NCBI GenBank assembly: GCA_036924835.1
Contig: JBAGRR010000001.1
Coordinates: 3,115,001-3,179,000 of the forward strand
DNA length: 64,000 bases
Direction of reading: 5' to 3'
Source: Nitrobacteraceae bacterium AZCC 1564
GTDB taxonomy: Bacteria; Pseudomonadota; Alphaproteobacteria; Rhizobiales; Xanthobacteraceae
Shown here: positions 21,133-29,134 of the stretch, piece after piece
Numbering within the stretch: position 1 is the first letter of the stretch
Layout: every line of letters begins with the position of its first letter
Program-made: the position numbers and the translations under genes
The notes under the pieces: model-generated
Seen by the model: only the letters and a program-made list of their open reading frames with translations
The model's database searches: none
Told to the model about the DNA's origin: nothing

Positions 21133-21387
21133 ATGCGCGTGTCTCGATTACCGCTGATCGCTAGCCTTCTCTGCACCTTCGCGGTGTCGAGTTGCATGCG
21201 TCCGGCTGTGCCGGTCGCCTCCGCCTACGCGGCCGTCGATGATGAGCCGCTCACCTCGATGCGCCGTGCTACTTCAGATGCGTGGCGAAGAACGCGAGGC
21301 TGCGCTGCCAGGCGAGATCGGAGCTTGCCTTGTCATAGCTCGCGCGTTCGTCGCAGCCGAAGCCATGCTGGGCGCCCGGATAGATGA
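21133..21387 (+). CDS. Possible short lipoprotein, doubtful
   Basis: From the ATG at 21133 the first 22 residues read MRVSRLPLIASLLCTFAVSSC, a good lipoprotein signal with Cys at the lipobox. The following 60 residues overlap the 3' end of the dienelactone hydrolase gene on the other strand and look like an antisense reading (Arg-rich). No Shine-Dalgarno is seen. It may be the start of a gene truncated by rearrangement, or chance. Confidence 0.25.
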   Translation: MRVSRLPLIASLLCTFAVSSCMRPAVPVASAYAAVDDEPLTSMRRATSDAWRRTRGCAARRDRSLPCHSSRVRRSRSHAGRPDR

Positions 21388-21940
21388 AGATCTCGACGTC
21401 CGGTCGCTTGGCCTTGATCGCCTCAACATCCGTGAGTGGAATGCCGCTGTCCTTTTCACCAAAATGGAGTTGTGTCGGTACCATCGGCTTGTCATCTGCA
21501 AAGCGCACGATGGCGCCACCGTAATAGCCGACCGCTGCCTTCAGGCCTGTCAGCTTGGTTGCCGCCGCATAGGCGACGGTGCCGCCGAGGCAAAAGCCGA
21601 CAAGGCCGACCGGGCCGCTGTTCTTCGCCACGTCGATCGCGGCTTGCACGTCGCGCAGCATGGCGGTCCAGTCGGGATTGGCGACAAATTTACGCGCGAC
21701 GGCGACTTCGTCCGGCGAGTAACCGGATTGGAAATTGGGCTCGATCCGATCGAAGATCGCAGGCGCAATGGCCACGTATCCCTCATTCGCCAGGCGATCG
21801 CAGATGTTGCGGATATGCGAGTTCACGCCGAAGATTTCCTGAATGACGACGATCGCGCCCTTCGGGGACGCGTTCGGATCGGCGCGATACGCGCCGAGCT
21901 TGAAGCCGTCGGATGCGGTCAACGTGATGTTCTGTCCCAT
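21269..21940 (-). CDS. Dienelactone hydrolase family protein
   Basis: A 223-residue alpha/beta hydrolase. The nucleophile is Cys-117 in VGFCLGG. Glu-35 lies in VVIQEIFGVN, Asp-164 in GEKDSGIP and His-192 in GAQHGFG, so the Cys-Asp-His triad and the ancillary Glu are all present. Family members open dienelactones in chlorocatechol degradation, or act as general carboxymethylenebutenolidases. No other aromatic degradation genes are close, so a housekeeping or detoxifying role is likely. The gene is on the minus strand, and the small exported protein gene lies upstream of it. Confidence 0.92.
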   Translation of the reverse strand: MGQNITLTASDGFKLGAYRADPNASPKGAIVVIQEIFGVNSHIRNICDRLANEGYVAIAPAIFDRIEPNFQSGYSPDEVAVARKFVANPDWTAMLRDVQAAIDVAKNSGPVGLVGFCLGGTVAYAAATKLTGLKAAVGYYGGAIVRFADDKPMVPTQLHFGEKDSGIPLTDVEAIKAKRPDVEIFIYPGAQHGFGCDERASYDKASSDLAWQRSLAFFATHLK

Positions 21941-22009
21941 GCGGACGGTCCTTCCATATGGTGGGGCGTGAGCAGTTCGTGATGGCGCGGAACGCCTACG
22001 CAGGCACGG

Positions 22010-22348
22010 TTACCGCCACATCCAGTTGCGGCTCCAATCGGCTTTGAAGCCGGTGAGGCGGCCGCCGCGGAATTGCAGGTAAAGCGGATCGTCGCGATAG
22101 TGCCAACGGCTGCCGCCGACGCTGCGGATGGCCAGAAAGATCTCATTGCCGGGTTTGCCGCTAACGTAAGCCAGGGGCTGCCCGAGCGCGTCCTCAGCAT
22201 CCGCTACGCTCATGCCGAACACCAGCGGCGTGGTATTGGACAGTGTCGTGGTGAAAGGCGAGGGAGGCAACCGCTCTGCGCGCACAGGCGTATGCGCAAG
22301 ACCGAGGGCGACAAGCGAGGCAAAGACTACTAGTGTGCCGTCTCGCAA
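22010..22348 (-). CDS. Small exported hypothetical protein with a start inside a repeat
   Basis: A protein of about 112 residues with signal-peptide character (VVFASLVALGLAHTPVRA), then LVFGMSVADAEDALGQPLAYV, RSVGGSRWHYRDDPLYLQF and RGGRLTGFKADWSRNW. It looks like a conserved periplasmic family of rhizobia with an OmlA/SmpA-like turn, function unknown. No ATG exists before the signal core. The only available start is TTG at 22348, inside the repeat module. GAGAGGT in the module loop stands 6 bp upstream, so the first residues (MRDGTLV) derive from the repeat. Confidence 0.65.
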   Translation of the reverse strand: MRDGTLVVFASLVALGLAHTPVRAERLPPSPFTTTLSNTTPLVFGMSVADAEDALGQPLAYVSGKPGNEIFLAIRSVGGSRWHYRDDPLYLQFRGGRLTGFKADWSRNWMWR

Positions 22349-22496
22349 TTTCTGACCTCTCTCGCGGCTCGTCTCTTATCGGAAATTGCGAGACAAAAGC
22401 CACACTAGCATTTTGATTCTGCTAGTGTCCTCTCGTCTCCGAATAACCGTGCGAGCGCGCCGCAAATGGGTCGGTTATTCGGAGACGGGACACTAG
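22330..22496. repeat. Bipartite palindromic module, 167 bp (type T6-T5)
   Basis: It has the same plan and orientation as the module at 19619: 79-bp hairpin (22330-22408, arms TCTCGCAATTTC/GAAATTGCGAGA), 13-bp spacer CATTTTGATTCTG, and 75-bp hairpin (22422-22496, arms GTCTCCGAATAACCG and CGGTTATTCGGAGAC). The loops differ from the 19619 copy while the arms are kept, suggesting selection for pairing. It lies between two divergent genes and contributes a start codon to the left one. Confidence 0.93.
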
Positions 22497-22570
22497 TTTC
22501 ATGGCGCGAATTTTTCGTCCGTTTTGCCTGGCAAGGCAAGTCTCAAGCCTCGGAAAGAAGGATCAACTTT

Positions 22571-23923
22571 TTGTCGGCACTGCGAATAGGTGCTGGATCG
22601 GCGTGGTGGGGAGACCGCATCGAGCCGGCCAAACTCAACGCCGAGCGCGGCGATCTCGATTATCTCTGTTTTGAAACAATGGCTGAAGCCACGGTCTCCG
22701 CAGCGCAGGTGCGCAAGCGGCGCGATCCGTCCTTTCCGGGATACGATACCTATCTCGACGATCGCATGAAGGCCGTGCTGCCTGGCTGCCTGAAGCGAGG
22801 CACCAAAATTATCAGCAACCAAGGCTGGATTAATCCGGATGGAGCTGCGCAGCGCGTTGTCGAACTGCTGCGCGAGCACAATGCCCGCGGCAAGAAAGTA
22901 GCAGCAGTCTCTGGCAGCCTGATCACCGATCGCATGGCAAACCTGGGCGGAACGATTCTTGAAAATGGTAATCCCGTCAGTTCAATCGCCTCCGATCTGA
23001 TCTCCGCGGAGGCTTATCTGGGGGCGGAGCCGATCGTCGGAGCATTGCGCGATGGTGCGGATATCGTGATCACCGGACGTGTGGCGGATCCGTCTCTGTT
23101 TCTGGCGCCGATGATGCACGAATTCGGCTGGCGCACGGATGATGCCATGCGGCTCGGTGCCGGCAGCGGTCTCGGTCACCTGCTGGAGTGCGGCGCCCAG
23201 GTCACGGGCGGCTACTTCGCTGATCCAGGATTCAAGGATGTCCCCTCCCCGTGGGATCTGGCGTTCCCGATCGCCGAGGTGGACTCCGATGGCAGCGCAG
23301 TGATCACCAAAGTTGCCGGCACCGGTGGTGCGATCAATGCGATGACCATGAAAGAGCAGATGCTCTATGAGGTTCATGATCCATCGAATTACATCACACC
23401 TGATGTAGTGGTCGATTTCACCACGGCGCTGTTGGAAGAGGCGGGTCCGGATCGGATGCGGGTCCGCAATATTAGCGGCAAGCCGCGCACGCCGACGCTG
23501 AAAGTCTCCATGGGGTGCATGGAGGGATTCATCGGCGAGGATATGTTCTTCTATGCGGGTCCTGGTGCTCTGCGCCGCGCACGCTTAGCCAAGACCATTC
23601 TGGAAGAACGCTTCCGCATTGTCGATCTGAGGGCGGACGATCTGCGCATTGATTTCGTCGGCGTCAATGCCATCCATGGCGAGGCAAGCCCACCTGGTAC
23701 TCCCGAGCCCTATGAGGTTGCAGTGCGTGTCGCGGCGCGCACGAAAACGCGTGAAGAAGCCCTAAAGGTCGGGCGTGAGATCGATGGTATGGCGGTGTCC
23801 GGGGTCGCCATGACTGGCAAGCGTGTGCCGCATCAGGACCGCACCCGCGAGATCATCGGCGTATGGTCAACCTTGGTCCCGCGCGAGGCGGTGCCGCCTA
23901 CCATCACCTGGTATGAGAGCTGA
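22571..23923 (+). CDS. AtuA-type acyclic terpene utilisation family protein (DUF1446)
   Basis: A protein of about 450 residues. The family N-terminus normally reads like RIGAGSAWWGDRIEPA, present here just after a TTG at 22571 that has AAGAAGGA 8 bp upstream. An ATG at 22466 is in frame but lies inside the repeat module and would add 35 unrelated residues, so the TTG is preferred. Other marks are LDYLCFETMAEATVSAAQ, SNQGWINPDGAAQRV, IVITGRVADPSLFLAPM and HLLECGAQVTGGYFADPG. AtuA is needed for citronellol/geraniol catabolism in Pseudomonas, but its reaction is not established. The paired small AtuA-like gene follows at once. Confidence 0.82.
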   Translation: MSALRIGAGSAWWGDRIEPAKLNAERGDLDYLCFETMAEATVSAAQVRKRRDPSFPGYDTYLDDRMKAVLPGCLKRGTKIISNQGWINPDGAAQRVVELLREHNARGKKVAAVSGSLITDRMANLGGTILENGNPVSSIASDLISAEAYLGAEPIVGALRDGADIVITGRVADPSLFLAPMMHEFGWRTDDAMRLGAGSGLGHLLECGAQVTGGYFADPGFKDVPSPWDLAFPIAEVDSDGSAVITKVAGTGGAINAMTMKEQMLYEVHDPSNYITPDVVVDFTTALLEEAGPDRMRVRNISGKPRTPTLKVSMGCMEGFIGEDMFFYAGPGALRRARLAKTILEERFRIVDLRADDLRIDFVGVNAIHGEASPPGTPEPYEVAVRVAARTKTREEALKVGREIDGMAVSGVAMTGKRVPHQDRTREIIGVWSTLVPREAVPPTITWYES

Positions 23924-23926
23924 GCG

Positions 23927-24271
23927 ATGCAAGTTAAACTGGAGCGCGTGGCCCATGTCAGGTCGGGCGACAAAGGCAACACATCGAATATTTCGGTGAT
24001 CGCCTATCGCGATGAATTCTATCCGCTGCTGAAAGCGCAACTGACTGCGGAGCGCTTCAAGGCATTTTACCGCGGAGCCATCAAGGGTAACGTCACACGC
24101 TATGAGGTCGACAATCTCGCCGCGTTGAATTTCGTGGCGGAGGGCGCGCTCGGCGGTGGTGTTTCGCGAAGCCTCAGTCTCGACAATTACGGAAAGGCAC
24201 TGTCTGCGGCGATCCTGAGTTTTGAGATCGAGGTGCCCAATCAGTACGGCAATCTGCTGCAAGGCGGATAG
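23927..24271 (+). CDS. AtuA-associated small domain protein
   Basis: A 114-residue protein beginning MQVKLERVAHVRSGDKGNTS, with NISVIAYRDEFYPLL and NFVAEGALGGGVSRSLSLDN. It corresponds to the C-terminal ferredoxin-like domain that is fused to AtuA in some species and separate in others. It starts 3 bp after the AtuA stop, so the two are translationally linked and probably form one complex. Its function is undefined, most likely in acyl-CoA or terpenoid catabolism. Confidence 0.8.
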   Translation: MQVKLERVAHVRSGDKGNTSNISVIAYRDEFYPLLKAQLTAERFKAFYRGAIKGNVTRYEVDNLAALNFVAEGALGGGVSRSLSLDNYGKALSAAILSFEIEVPNQYGNLLQGG

Positions 24272-24364
24272 CTTCGAAAGCCGGATAAACTTCGATCCCG
24301 GTCGAAACATTCAAGTGACCCGGCATGGCAGTGTTGCCGGAGATATCGGATACCACGGTAACTC

Positions 24365-25288
24365 ATGACGATCGCAATCGAGACTCGGCAACGCTCCCGC
24401 TATGCGGCCAACCTTGTTCTGCTGCTGATTTTGGCGACGCTGTGGGGGGCGTCCTATACCTTCATCAAAATTGGTGTCGCGACTATTCCGCCGGTCACAT
24501 TGATTGCTGCACGCACCTTGATCGCAGGTGGTGTTCTTTTGTTGGTGATGTCGATGCGCGGTATCAAAATGCCGCGAGACGCCGCCGTGTGGCGGCGCTT
24601 TATGATTCAGGCATGCCTCAACAGTGTGGTCCCATTCACGCTCATCGCATGGGCAGAACGCCACGTCGATGCAGGCCTCGCCACCATTCTTGGATCAAAT
24701 GCGCCGATCTTCGCCTTCCTGTTGGCGGTGCTCTTTGTTCGCCATGAGTGCCCAACCCTTCGCCAATCGCTCGGAGTGGTAGCAGGTTTGGCGGGGATCT
24801 GTCTTGTAGTCGGGGTGAATGCTCTTGGCGGACTGGGACAGCAATTATTCGCGCAGCTCGCGCTTGTGCTGTCGGCCGTGAGCTTCGGTGCGGCGGCGCT
24901 ATTCGGTCGGAACTTCAATGGACTCGATTCAATTGTGCCGGCAGCAGGATCGATGATTTGCGGTGCAATATTGCTCGTGCCAGTAAGTCTTGTGGTTGAT
25001 CATCCCTGGACGCTGTCGCCCTCCATGACCTCGACCTTGGCCTTGATCGGGCTTGCGGTGTTTTCGACGGCGCTCGCTTTCGTGATTTATTTCAAGCTGA
25101 TCCAGACGCTGGGGTCGGTCGGCGCTACCGCGCAAGCCTACCTGCGTGTGCCAATCGGCGTCGCGCTGGGCGTCGTCTTTCTTGGTGAGTCCTTGTCGCC
25201 CACCGCGTTCATTGGATTGATCTGTGTCATCGTTGGCATTGCCGCTATGACCATTCCGCCACGCAAAGCGGCGCCAAAATCGGCCTAA
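24365..25288 (+). CDS. EamA/DMT family transporter
   Basis: A 307-residue protein of ten membrane helices made of two EamA repeats. Repeat 1 starts at LVLLLILATLWGASYTFIK and repeat 2 near LALVLSAVSFGAAALFGRN. LRVPIGVALGVVFLGESLSP near the end of repeat 2 is the usual EamA hallmark. Family members export amino acids, nucleosides or other metabolites. It lies 93 bp after the AtuA pair on the same strand and may share its transcript; the ribosome site is weak. The substrate cannot be told. Confidence 0.88.
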   Translation: MTIAIETRQRSRYAANLVLLLILATLWGASYTFIKIGVATIPPVTLIAARTLIAGGVLLLVMSMRGIKMPRDAAVWRRFMIQACLNSVVPFTLIAWAERHVDAGLATILGSNAPIFAFLLAVLFVRHECPTLRQSLGVVAGLAGICLVVGVNALGGLGQQLFAQLALVLSAVSFGAAALFGRNFNGLDSIVPAAGSMICGAILLVPVSLVVDHPWTLSPSMTSTLALIGLAVFSTALAFVIYFKLIQTLGSVGATAQAYLRVPIGVALGVVFLGESLSPTAFIGLICVIVGIAAMTIPPRKAAPKSA

Positions 25289-25300
25289 TGCTGACGAGGT

Positions 25301-25525
25301 CTACGCCCGTTTCGCCGGACGCTTCGCTGCTTTCCCGGTTCGCCCTGAGGTAGAAGTGTTTGCGCTCCTCCGCAGAGCATCTTTCAAGTCAATCGGCACG
25401 CCGTGTTTCTTGAGCAGATCCGCAAATGCTTCATCCGCGAGTTCTTGCAGCGTCGCCATTCGATCGCGGCCAAGCTGGATGAGTGCTTGATAAGTCTCGT
25501 CGTCGAACTCGATGACTTTGCGCAT
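25301..25525 (-). CDS. Small hypothetical protein, start codon abutting a repeat
   Basis: A 74-residue protein: MRKVIEFDDETYQALIQLGR, then RMATLQELADEAFADLLKKH, and a basic Ala/Lys/Arg tail. The first part resembles ribbon-helix-helix or antitoxin-like small proteins, and the tail may bind nucleic acid. The ATG (25523-25525) directly touches the CTAG of the adjacent palindromic module, and no Shine-Dalgarno exists because the module replaces the leader. Convergent to the EamA gene. Expression is therefore uncertain. Confidence 0.6.
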   Translation of the reverse strand: MRKVIEFDDETYQALIQLGRDRMATLQELADEAFADLLKKHGVPIDLKDALRRSANTSTSGRTGKAAKRPAKRA

Positions 25526-25684
25526 CTAGGGTCCCGAATCCAAGTCCGCCTTATCGTGCAGTGCGCTCCCTAGCGGACTTTGGATTCGAGAGAACACTAG
25601 TAATGATTTTAGTGCCCCGATCCCCAAGTTCGCACAGGCTTGCGGCTTGCTTGGATGTGAACTTCGGAATCAAAGGGACACTAA
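25526..25684. repeat. Bipartite palindromic module (type T1-T2)
   Basis: The first hairpin (25526-25600, 75 bp) begins CTAGGGTCCCGAATCCAAG and ends GGATTCGAGAGAACACTAG. A short AT spacer TAATGATTT follows. The second hairpin (about 25610-25684) has arms with CCCAAGTTCGC and GTGAACTTCGGAATC and ends GGGACACTA. The same pair occurs, better preserved, at 53830. Terminal CTAG sites are partly mutated here, suggesting an older copy. Confidence 0.88.
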
Positions 25685-25690
25685 TGATTT

Positions 25691-25837
25691 AAGCGCCGCT
25701 TTTGGATTTGAAGTTCTTCATCGAGCTTGCGGCTTCACGCGGAAGAACTTCGCGGCACTCGTGTGGTTCAGGTTCAAACCTTCGCTAGAAGGACTCGCAG
25801 GAAAATCGGGCGAGCTTCTGAACCTGAACCACACTAG
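25691..25837. repeat. Bipartite palindromic module (type T3-T4), no spacer
   Basis: The hairpin 25691-25761 has AAGCGCCGCTTTTGGATTTG as its left end and arms GAAGTTCTTC/GAAGAACTTC, ending GCGGCACTCG. The hairpin 25762-25837 follows directly, with arms GTGGTTCAGGTTC and GAACCTGAACCACACTAG. Compared with the copy at 54010, it has lost seven bases (AAATCCG to G) in the first right arm. It follows the T1-T2 module after 6 bp, as the second half of a four-hairpin cluster. Confidence 0.88.
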
Positions 25838-25995
25838 CGTCCATTCGTTGTCGAAACTGTGATTCAAATCGCCGTGAGAGGCAACAGTTCCGGCGAATGA
25901 GACTTCACGCATGATGTGACCGACAACGAAGGAACGTATCTTGTGCATTGGAGTTAAGTGCCCGGGCGGTGTTGTCTCGATAAGGAGAGAAGCTC

Positions 25996-26244
25996 ATGAA
26001 GAAAATCTTGCTTGCTGGCGCTTGCGCGTTGGCGCTGTCAGCAACTGGAGCACTGGCACAGACCAATGAGGGTCAAGGCGGTGCGCCGAGTGCGAAATCG
26101 GGTGGCACGACAATGTCGCCGGGCGGTGAGCGCCAAATGAAGAAGGAACATAAGACCACAGGTAGCGCGACGCATAAGTCGGGCGCCAAACCTCGTACAG
26201 GTGGTCAGGGAACGAGTGAAGGTGGTGGCGGCAGCCGCTATTGA
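25996..26244 (+). CDS. Small exported Gly/Ser/Lys-rich protein
   Basis: An 82-residue protein with a clear signal peptide, MKKILLAGACALALSATG to ALAQ. The mature chain is low-complexity: GGAPSAKSGGTTMSPGGERQ, KTTGSATHKSGAKP and GGQGTSEGGGGSRY. It is predicted to be disordered and periplasmic, with no known function. GGAGAG precedes the ATG and a good terminator follows, so it is a real single-gene unit. Similar short Lys/Gly-rich exported proteins are common in Bradyrhizobiaceae. Confidence 0.75.
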   Translation: MKKILLAGACALALSATGALAQTNEGQGGAPSAKSGGTTMSPGGERQMKKEHKTTGSATHKSGAKPRTGGQGTSEGGGGSRY

Positions 26245-26272
26245 CTTATGGTGACGTCGAATTGGCGTCACA

Positions 26273-26300
26273 GAAAAGGCCCCTCGGGGCCTTTTCTTTT
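26273..26300 (+). terminator. Rho-independent terminator of the small exported protein
   Basis: AGAAAAGGCCCC-TC-GGGGCCTTTTCTTTT forms a 12-bp stem ending in a T-rich tail, 29 bp after the stop. The A-rich 5' arm lets it work in both directions, so it may also stop tetR transcripts. Confidence 0.88.
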
Positions 26301-26363
26301 GCGTGCTTTCTCTAACGCATTTTCTTCACGCGAACCGGTGTAGCCACTTCGCTCGAAAACGCT

Positions 26364-27107
26364 CTAATACGTGCGACGGTTGGCTTGCCGCTGTTTTGTG
26401 GCTTTGCGTTTGCTCGATTGGGTCCGAGCCATGAACAAGGCTCGCATATAGCCCGGTTCAGCCATACAGACACTGCCATCTGCCAGACCGAGAATCCGGT
26501 CGAGTGCAATTTCATAGAGCCTGATGCGTCGTTCGAGAGCGTCGATGGTGTCTTCGAGCTGTCGCGAACTGCTGGCAGCGAGCGCGCGGGCCACCATGCC
26601 ATGTGTTGCGGCGCTGAGCTGCATCATCATGTCAGCCACGCCGTCAGGATCGAATGTTTTGAACGTGCCGTCGTCGACTCCTCGTTTGATGAGGTCGGCA
26701 AGCACCGGCCCAACCAGTGCTGACGTGGCCGCAGTGATGCGATGGAAGAGAACGAAATTTTCGGGTTTGAACAGGGCCTCGAACAAGCTCCATGCGATCT
26801 CAGCGTTCTCCATCTTGTTTTGGCGGCCCCGTGCCAGAAATGCATTCAGCCGCGAGAGCGCGTCGAGATTCGACGTATCCATGCGCTGGATCTGAGCGAG
26901 GGCCTGTTGCGCGAATCGCTCGGCCAACGCCTCAAGCAATGCCTCCTTCGATTCGAAGTAGTGATAGAAAGCGCCTTTTGAGAGGCCGGTCGCCGCGATC
27001 ATTTCGTTGAGGCTTGCATTGTCATAGCCACGCTCGAGAAACAGCGCCTGTGCGCAATCAAGGATCTGGCTGCGTCGTAGTTCGGGATGCTTGATGACCC
27101 TTGGCAT
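26364..27107 (-). CDS. TetR family transcriptional repressor
   Basis: A protein of about 247 residues starting MPRVIKHPELRRSQILDCAQ. The helix-turn-helix lies in NEMIAATGLSKGAFYHYFES (about residues 31-50), the typical TetR N-terminus. A long effector domain follows and a basic tail TQSSKRKATKQRQANRR ends the protein. The frame is open 23 codons further upstream, but the ATG at 27107 has AAGGACAC before it and gives the normal domain edge. The gene is divergent from the cytochrome P450, and two TetR-like operators overlap both promoters between them. It most likely represses itself and the P450 until a hydrophobic ligand binds. Confidence 0.9.
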   Translation of the reverse strand: MPRVIKHPELRRSQILDCAQALFLERGYDNASLNEMIAATGLSKGAFYHYFESKEALLEALAERFAQQALAQIQRMDTSNLDALSRLNAFLARGRQNKMENAEIAWSLFEALFKPENFVLFHRITAATSALVGPVLADLIKRGVDDGTFKTFDPDGVADMMMQLSAATHGMVARALAASSSRQLEDTIDALERRIRLYEIALDRILGLADGSVCMAEPGYMRALFMARTQSSKRKATKQRQANRRTY

Positions 27108-27161
27108 GTGTCCTTGTGATTCCTGCAATGAGGTCATGCTGTCGCAGCATGCCCCTCTATC

Positions 27162-27212
27162 TTGAGAATAGACCAACGGTCGGTATAATAGACCGATGGT
27201 CGGTCAGTGCAA
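27162..27212. promoter_or_regulatory. Divergent overlapping promoters with paired TetR operators
   Basis: Plus strand: TTGAGA (27162-27167), 16 bp, TATAAT (27184-27189). Minus strand: TTGCAC (27212-27207), 16 bp, TATTAT (27190-27185). The two -10 boxes share the same bases. Operators GACCAACGGTCGGT (27171-27184) and the palindrome GACCGATGGTCGGTC (27191-27205) flank the shared -10. One lies in the spacer of each promoter. This is a compact switch for tetR and the P450 gene. Confidence 0.75.
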
Positions 27213-27256
27213 GCGCGCAAATGGGCATGTTCAAGCAACCCCGGCCTAGGCCGCAC

Positions 27257-27422
27257 TTAGTGTCCCGAATCCAAAGGTCGCCTCATGTGCTGCACGCTCC
27301 GTAGCGAACTTTGGATTCGAGAGGACACTAGTAAGTTTATGATTCTGGCGTGGTTTAGGTTCAGAAGTTCGCTGGAAGGACTCGCGGGAAAAATGGAGCG
27401 AACTTCTGAACCACCACACTAG
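27257..27422. repeat. Bipartite palindromic module, 166 bp (type T1-T4)
   Basis: The hairpin 27257-27331 runs from TTAGTGTCCCGAATCCAAAG to TTTGGATTCGAGAGGACACTAG (shown here in two named ends), with spacer TAAGTTTATGATTC. The hairpin to 27422 has arms GTGGTTTAGGTTCAGAAG TTCGC and GCGAACTTCTGAACC and ends CCACACTAG. It lies in the leader between the P450 promoter and its start codon, so the P450 mRNA would carry both hairpins. Confidence 0.9.
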
Positions 27423-27461
27423 TGGGAAAACTGGCCTTTCGCGGTCCGGAAGGAGTCATTC

Positions 27462-28667
27462 ATGACGTTCCACGCAGACTTCACAAGCCAAGACTACTTT
27501 CGCGATCCCGTCGCCGCGCTGGAAAAGTTGCGCGCGGCAGGGCCTGTTGTTGAGATCCGGTTTCCAATCGTAGGAAAAGTCTGGACCACGACAACACAGG
27601 CGCTCGCCGATCGGGTCCTAAAGGACAATGAGACTTTCACCATCCGTCGGGATGACGGCAGTGTCGCCGGACTTCAGTGGTGGATGCCGGGTGTTTTGCG
27701 CACATTGGCGGACAACATGCTGGCGATGGACGAACCGGATCACGGGCGGTTGCGGGACATCGTCGATGAAGCCTTTCGTCGCCGTGCGGTGCTGGAGATG
27801 GAGCCGCACATTCTTGCGATCAGTGATCAACTGGCCAACGAGTTGTTCGAAGCGGGAAGTCCGGCCGATGTCGTAGAGCGCTACGCGCGCAAGCTGCCGT
27901 TGTCGGTGATCTGTGAATTGCTCGGGTTACCAGCGGCCGACCGATCGAAATTCTCGGCATGGGCCGGCGGCTTCACGCGCCTTTCGGGCGCGCTCGGCTT
28001 TCTCAGCATGATCCCAAATATCATCGCGATGAAGCGCTATATGAGACAGCAAATCGAGACCGTTCGACAGCATGGCGGCGAAGGATTGATCGCGGAGATC
28101 GTCCGTGTGGAGAAAGAGGGCGGACGGATCACGCCTGACGAAATGGTCGCCATGGTTTTCTTGCTGCTGTTTGCCGGACATGAGACCACCACGCATCTGA
28201 TCAGTGGGTCCGTTTACGAGCTTCTGATCAATCCTGGTCTGCGTCAATGGTTGGCAGAAGATTGGAATCGCACCGATCTGGCGGTGGAGGAATTCCTACG
28301 ATTCATCACCCCAGTGCAATTCACCAAACCGCGTTTTGTGCGCAGAGATATCGACCTCGGCGGCGTGCGGTTGAAAAAGGGTGAGAAGGTGATGGTCATG
28401 CTGGCCGCTGCCAACATGGACCCACAAGCCAATCCTCATCCGGAAAGGCTCGACGTCCAAAGAAAACCGAACCGGCACATAGCGTTCGGCACCGGAATCC
28501 ATTTTTGCCTTGGCCATCAGCTTGCGCGTATCGAGGGTCGCTGTGCGCTGAAAGCCCTGTTTAAGCGCTGGCCGAACCTAAAGCTTGCGGTTGATGAATC
28601 TCAAATCAAATGGCGACAGCGGCCCGGCATGAAGGCGATTGAACGTTTGCCGGTGCTGGCGAGTTAG
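27462..28667 (+). CDS. Cytochrome P450
   Basis: A 401-residue soluble bacterial P450. The I-helix oxygen-activation motif is LLFAGHETTTHL. The K-helix ExxR is in AVEEFLRFITP, and the heme loop is FGTGIHFCLGHQLAR with Cys near residue 349 as the axial ligand. The N-terminus has no membrane anchor. It oxidises an organic substrate using electrons from a ferredoxin pair not encoded nearby. GGAGT lies before the ATG. It is transcribed from the TetR-controlled promoter about 270 bp upstream through a leader that holds a two-hairpin repeat. The substrate is unknown. Confidence 0.93.
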   Translation: MTFHADFTSQDYFRDPVAALEKLRAAGPVVEIRFPIVGKVWTTTTQALADRVLKDNETFTIRRDDGSVAGLQWWMPGVLRTLADNMLAMDEPDHGRLRDIVDEAFRRRAVLEMEPHILAISDQLANELFEAGSPADVVERYARKLPLSVICELLGLPAADRSKFSAWAGGFTRLSGALGFLSMIPNIIAMKRYMRQQIETVRQHGGEGLIAEIVRVEKEGGRITPDEMVAMVFLLLFAGHETTTHLISGSVYELLINPGLRQWLAEDWNRTDLAVEEFLRFITPVQFTKPRFVRRDIDLGGVRLKKGEKVMVMLAAANMDPQANPHPERLDVQRKPNRHIAFGTGIHFCLGHQLARIEGRCALKALFKRWPNLKLAVDESQIKWRQRPGMKAIERLPVLAS

Positions 28668-28867
28668 TTCTTTTAGTCTCGGATCGTTGTTTCGAGAGCC
28701 CGGCTGCCGCGCGAATCAAGCATCGGTGATGACCGGGACTTCTTTCGTCACGTTGTTGTTAAGCGCCGTTCCGCCGAGATCGGATTGGCTTTCCCGCCAA
28801 CCAACTACACATATATCGCGCATTCAGTGGCATATTCGAAGCATCGCTGCTCTCGGAGATCATAGTT

Positions 28868-29134
28868 ATGCGACTTTTAGCTTTAGCCATAATAACCATT
28901 GCCACGGGCGCGGCGTTCAGCGGCACCACAACACAGGCGAGGGAGTATCCATTCTGCCGGAAGGGGGAGGCAGGTCCTGGCGATTGCAAATACGATACCT
29001 ACGAGCAATGTCTCGCCGCTGTATCCGGCATCAACGGTTATTGCCAGCCGAACTTCTGGCTTTCCCAGCCTGATCCTGCACTGTCTGGCAGGCGCCCTCC
29101 GCGGGGACCGCGGTTTTATGGACAGGGCTATTGA
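28868..29134 (+). CDS. DUF3551 family exported protein
   Basis: An 88-residue protein with signal peptide MRLLALAIITIATGAAFSG (cleavage near TQA-REYPF). The mature part has the DUF3551 pattern YPFC, then DCKYDTYEQCLAAVSG and GYCQPNFW, with four Cys that could form two disulfides. It ends in a Pro/Arg/Gly-rich tail. This family is abundant in Bradyrhizobiaceae and its function is unknown. A second member lies at 49195 in this window. The GGAG site is slightly distant. Confidence 0.82.
   Translation: MRLLALAIITIATGAAFSGTTTQAREYPFCRKGEAGPGDCKYDTYEQCLAAVSGINGYCQPNFWLSQPDPALSGRRPPRGPRFYGQGY

Noticed and set aside
21239..21982. 247-codon plus-strand frame over the dienelactone hydrolase gene
   Set aside because: Antisense to an intact hydrolase with all catalytic residues.
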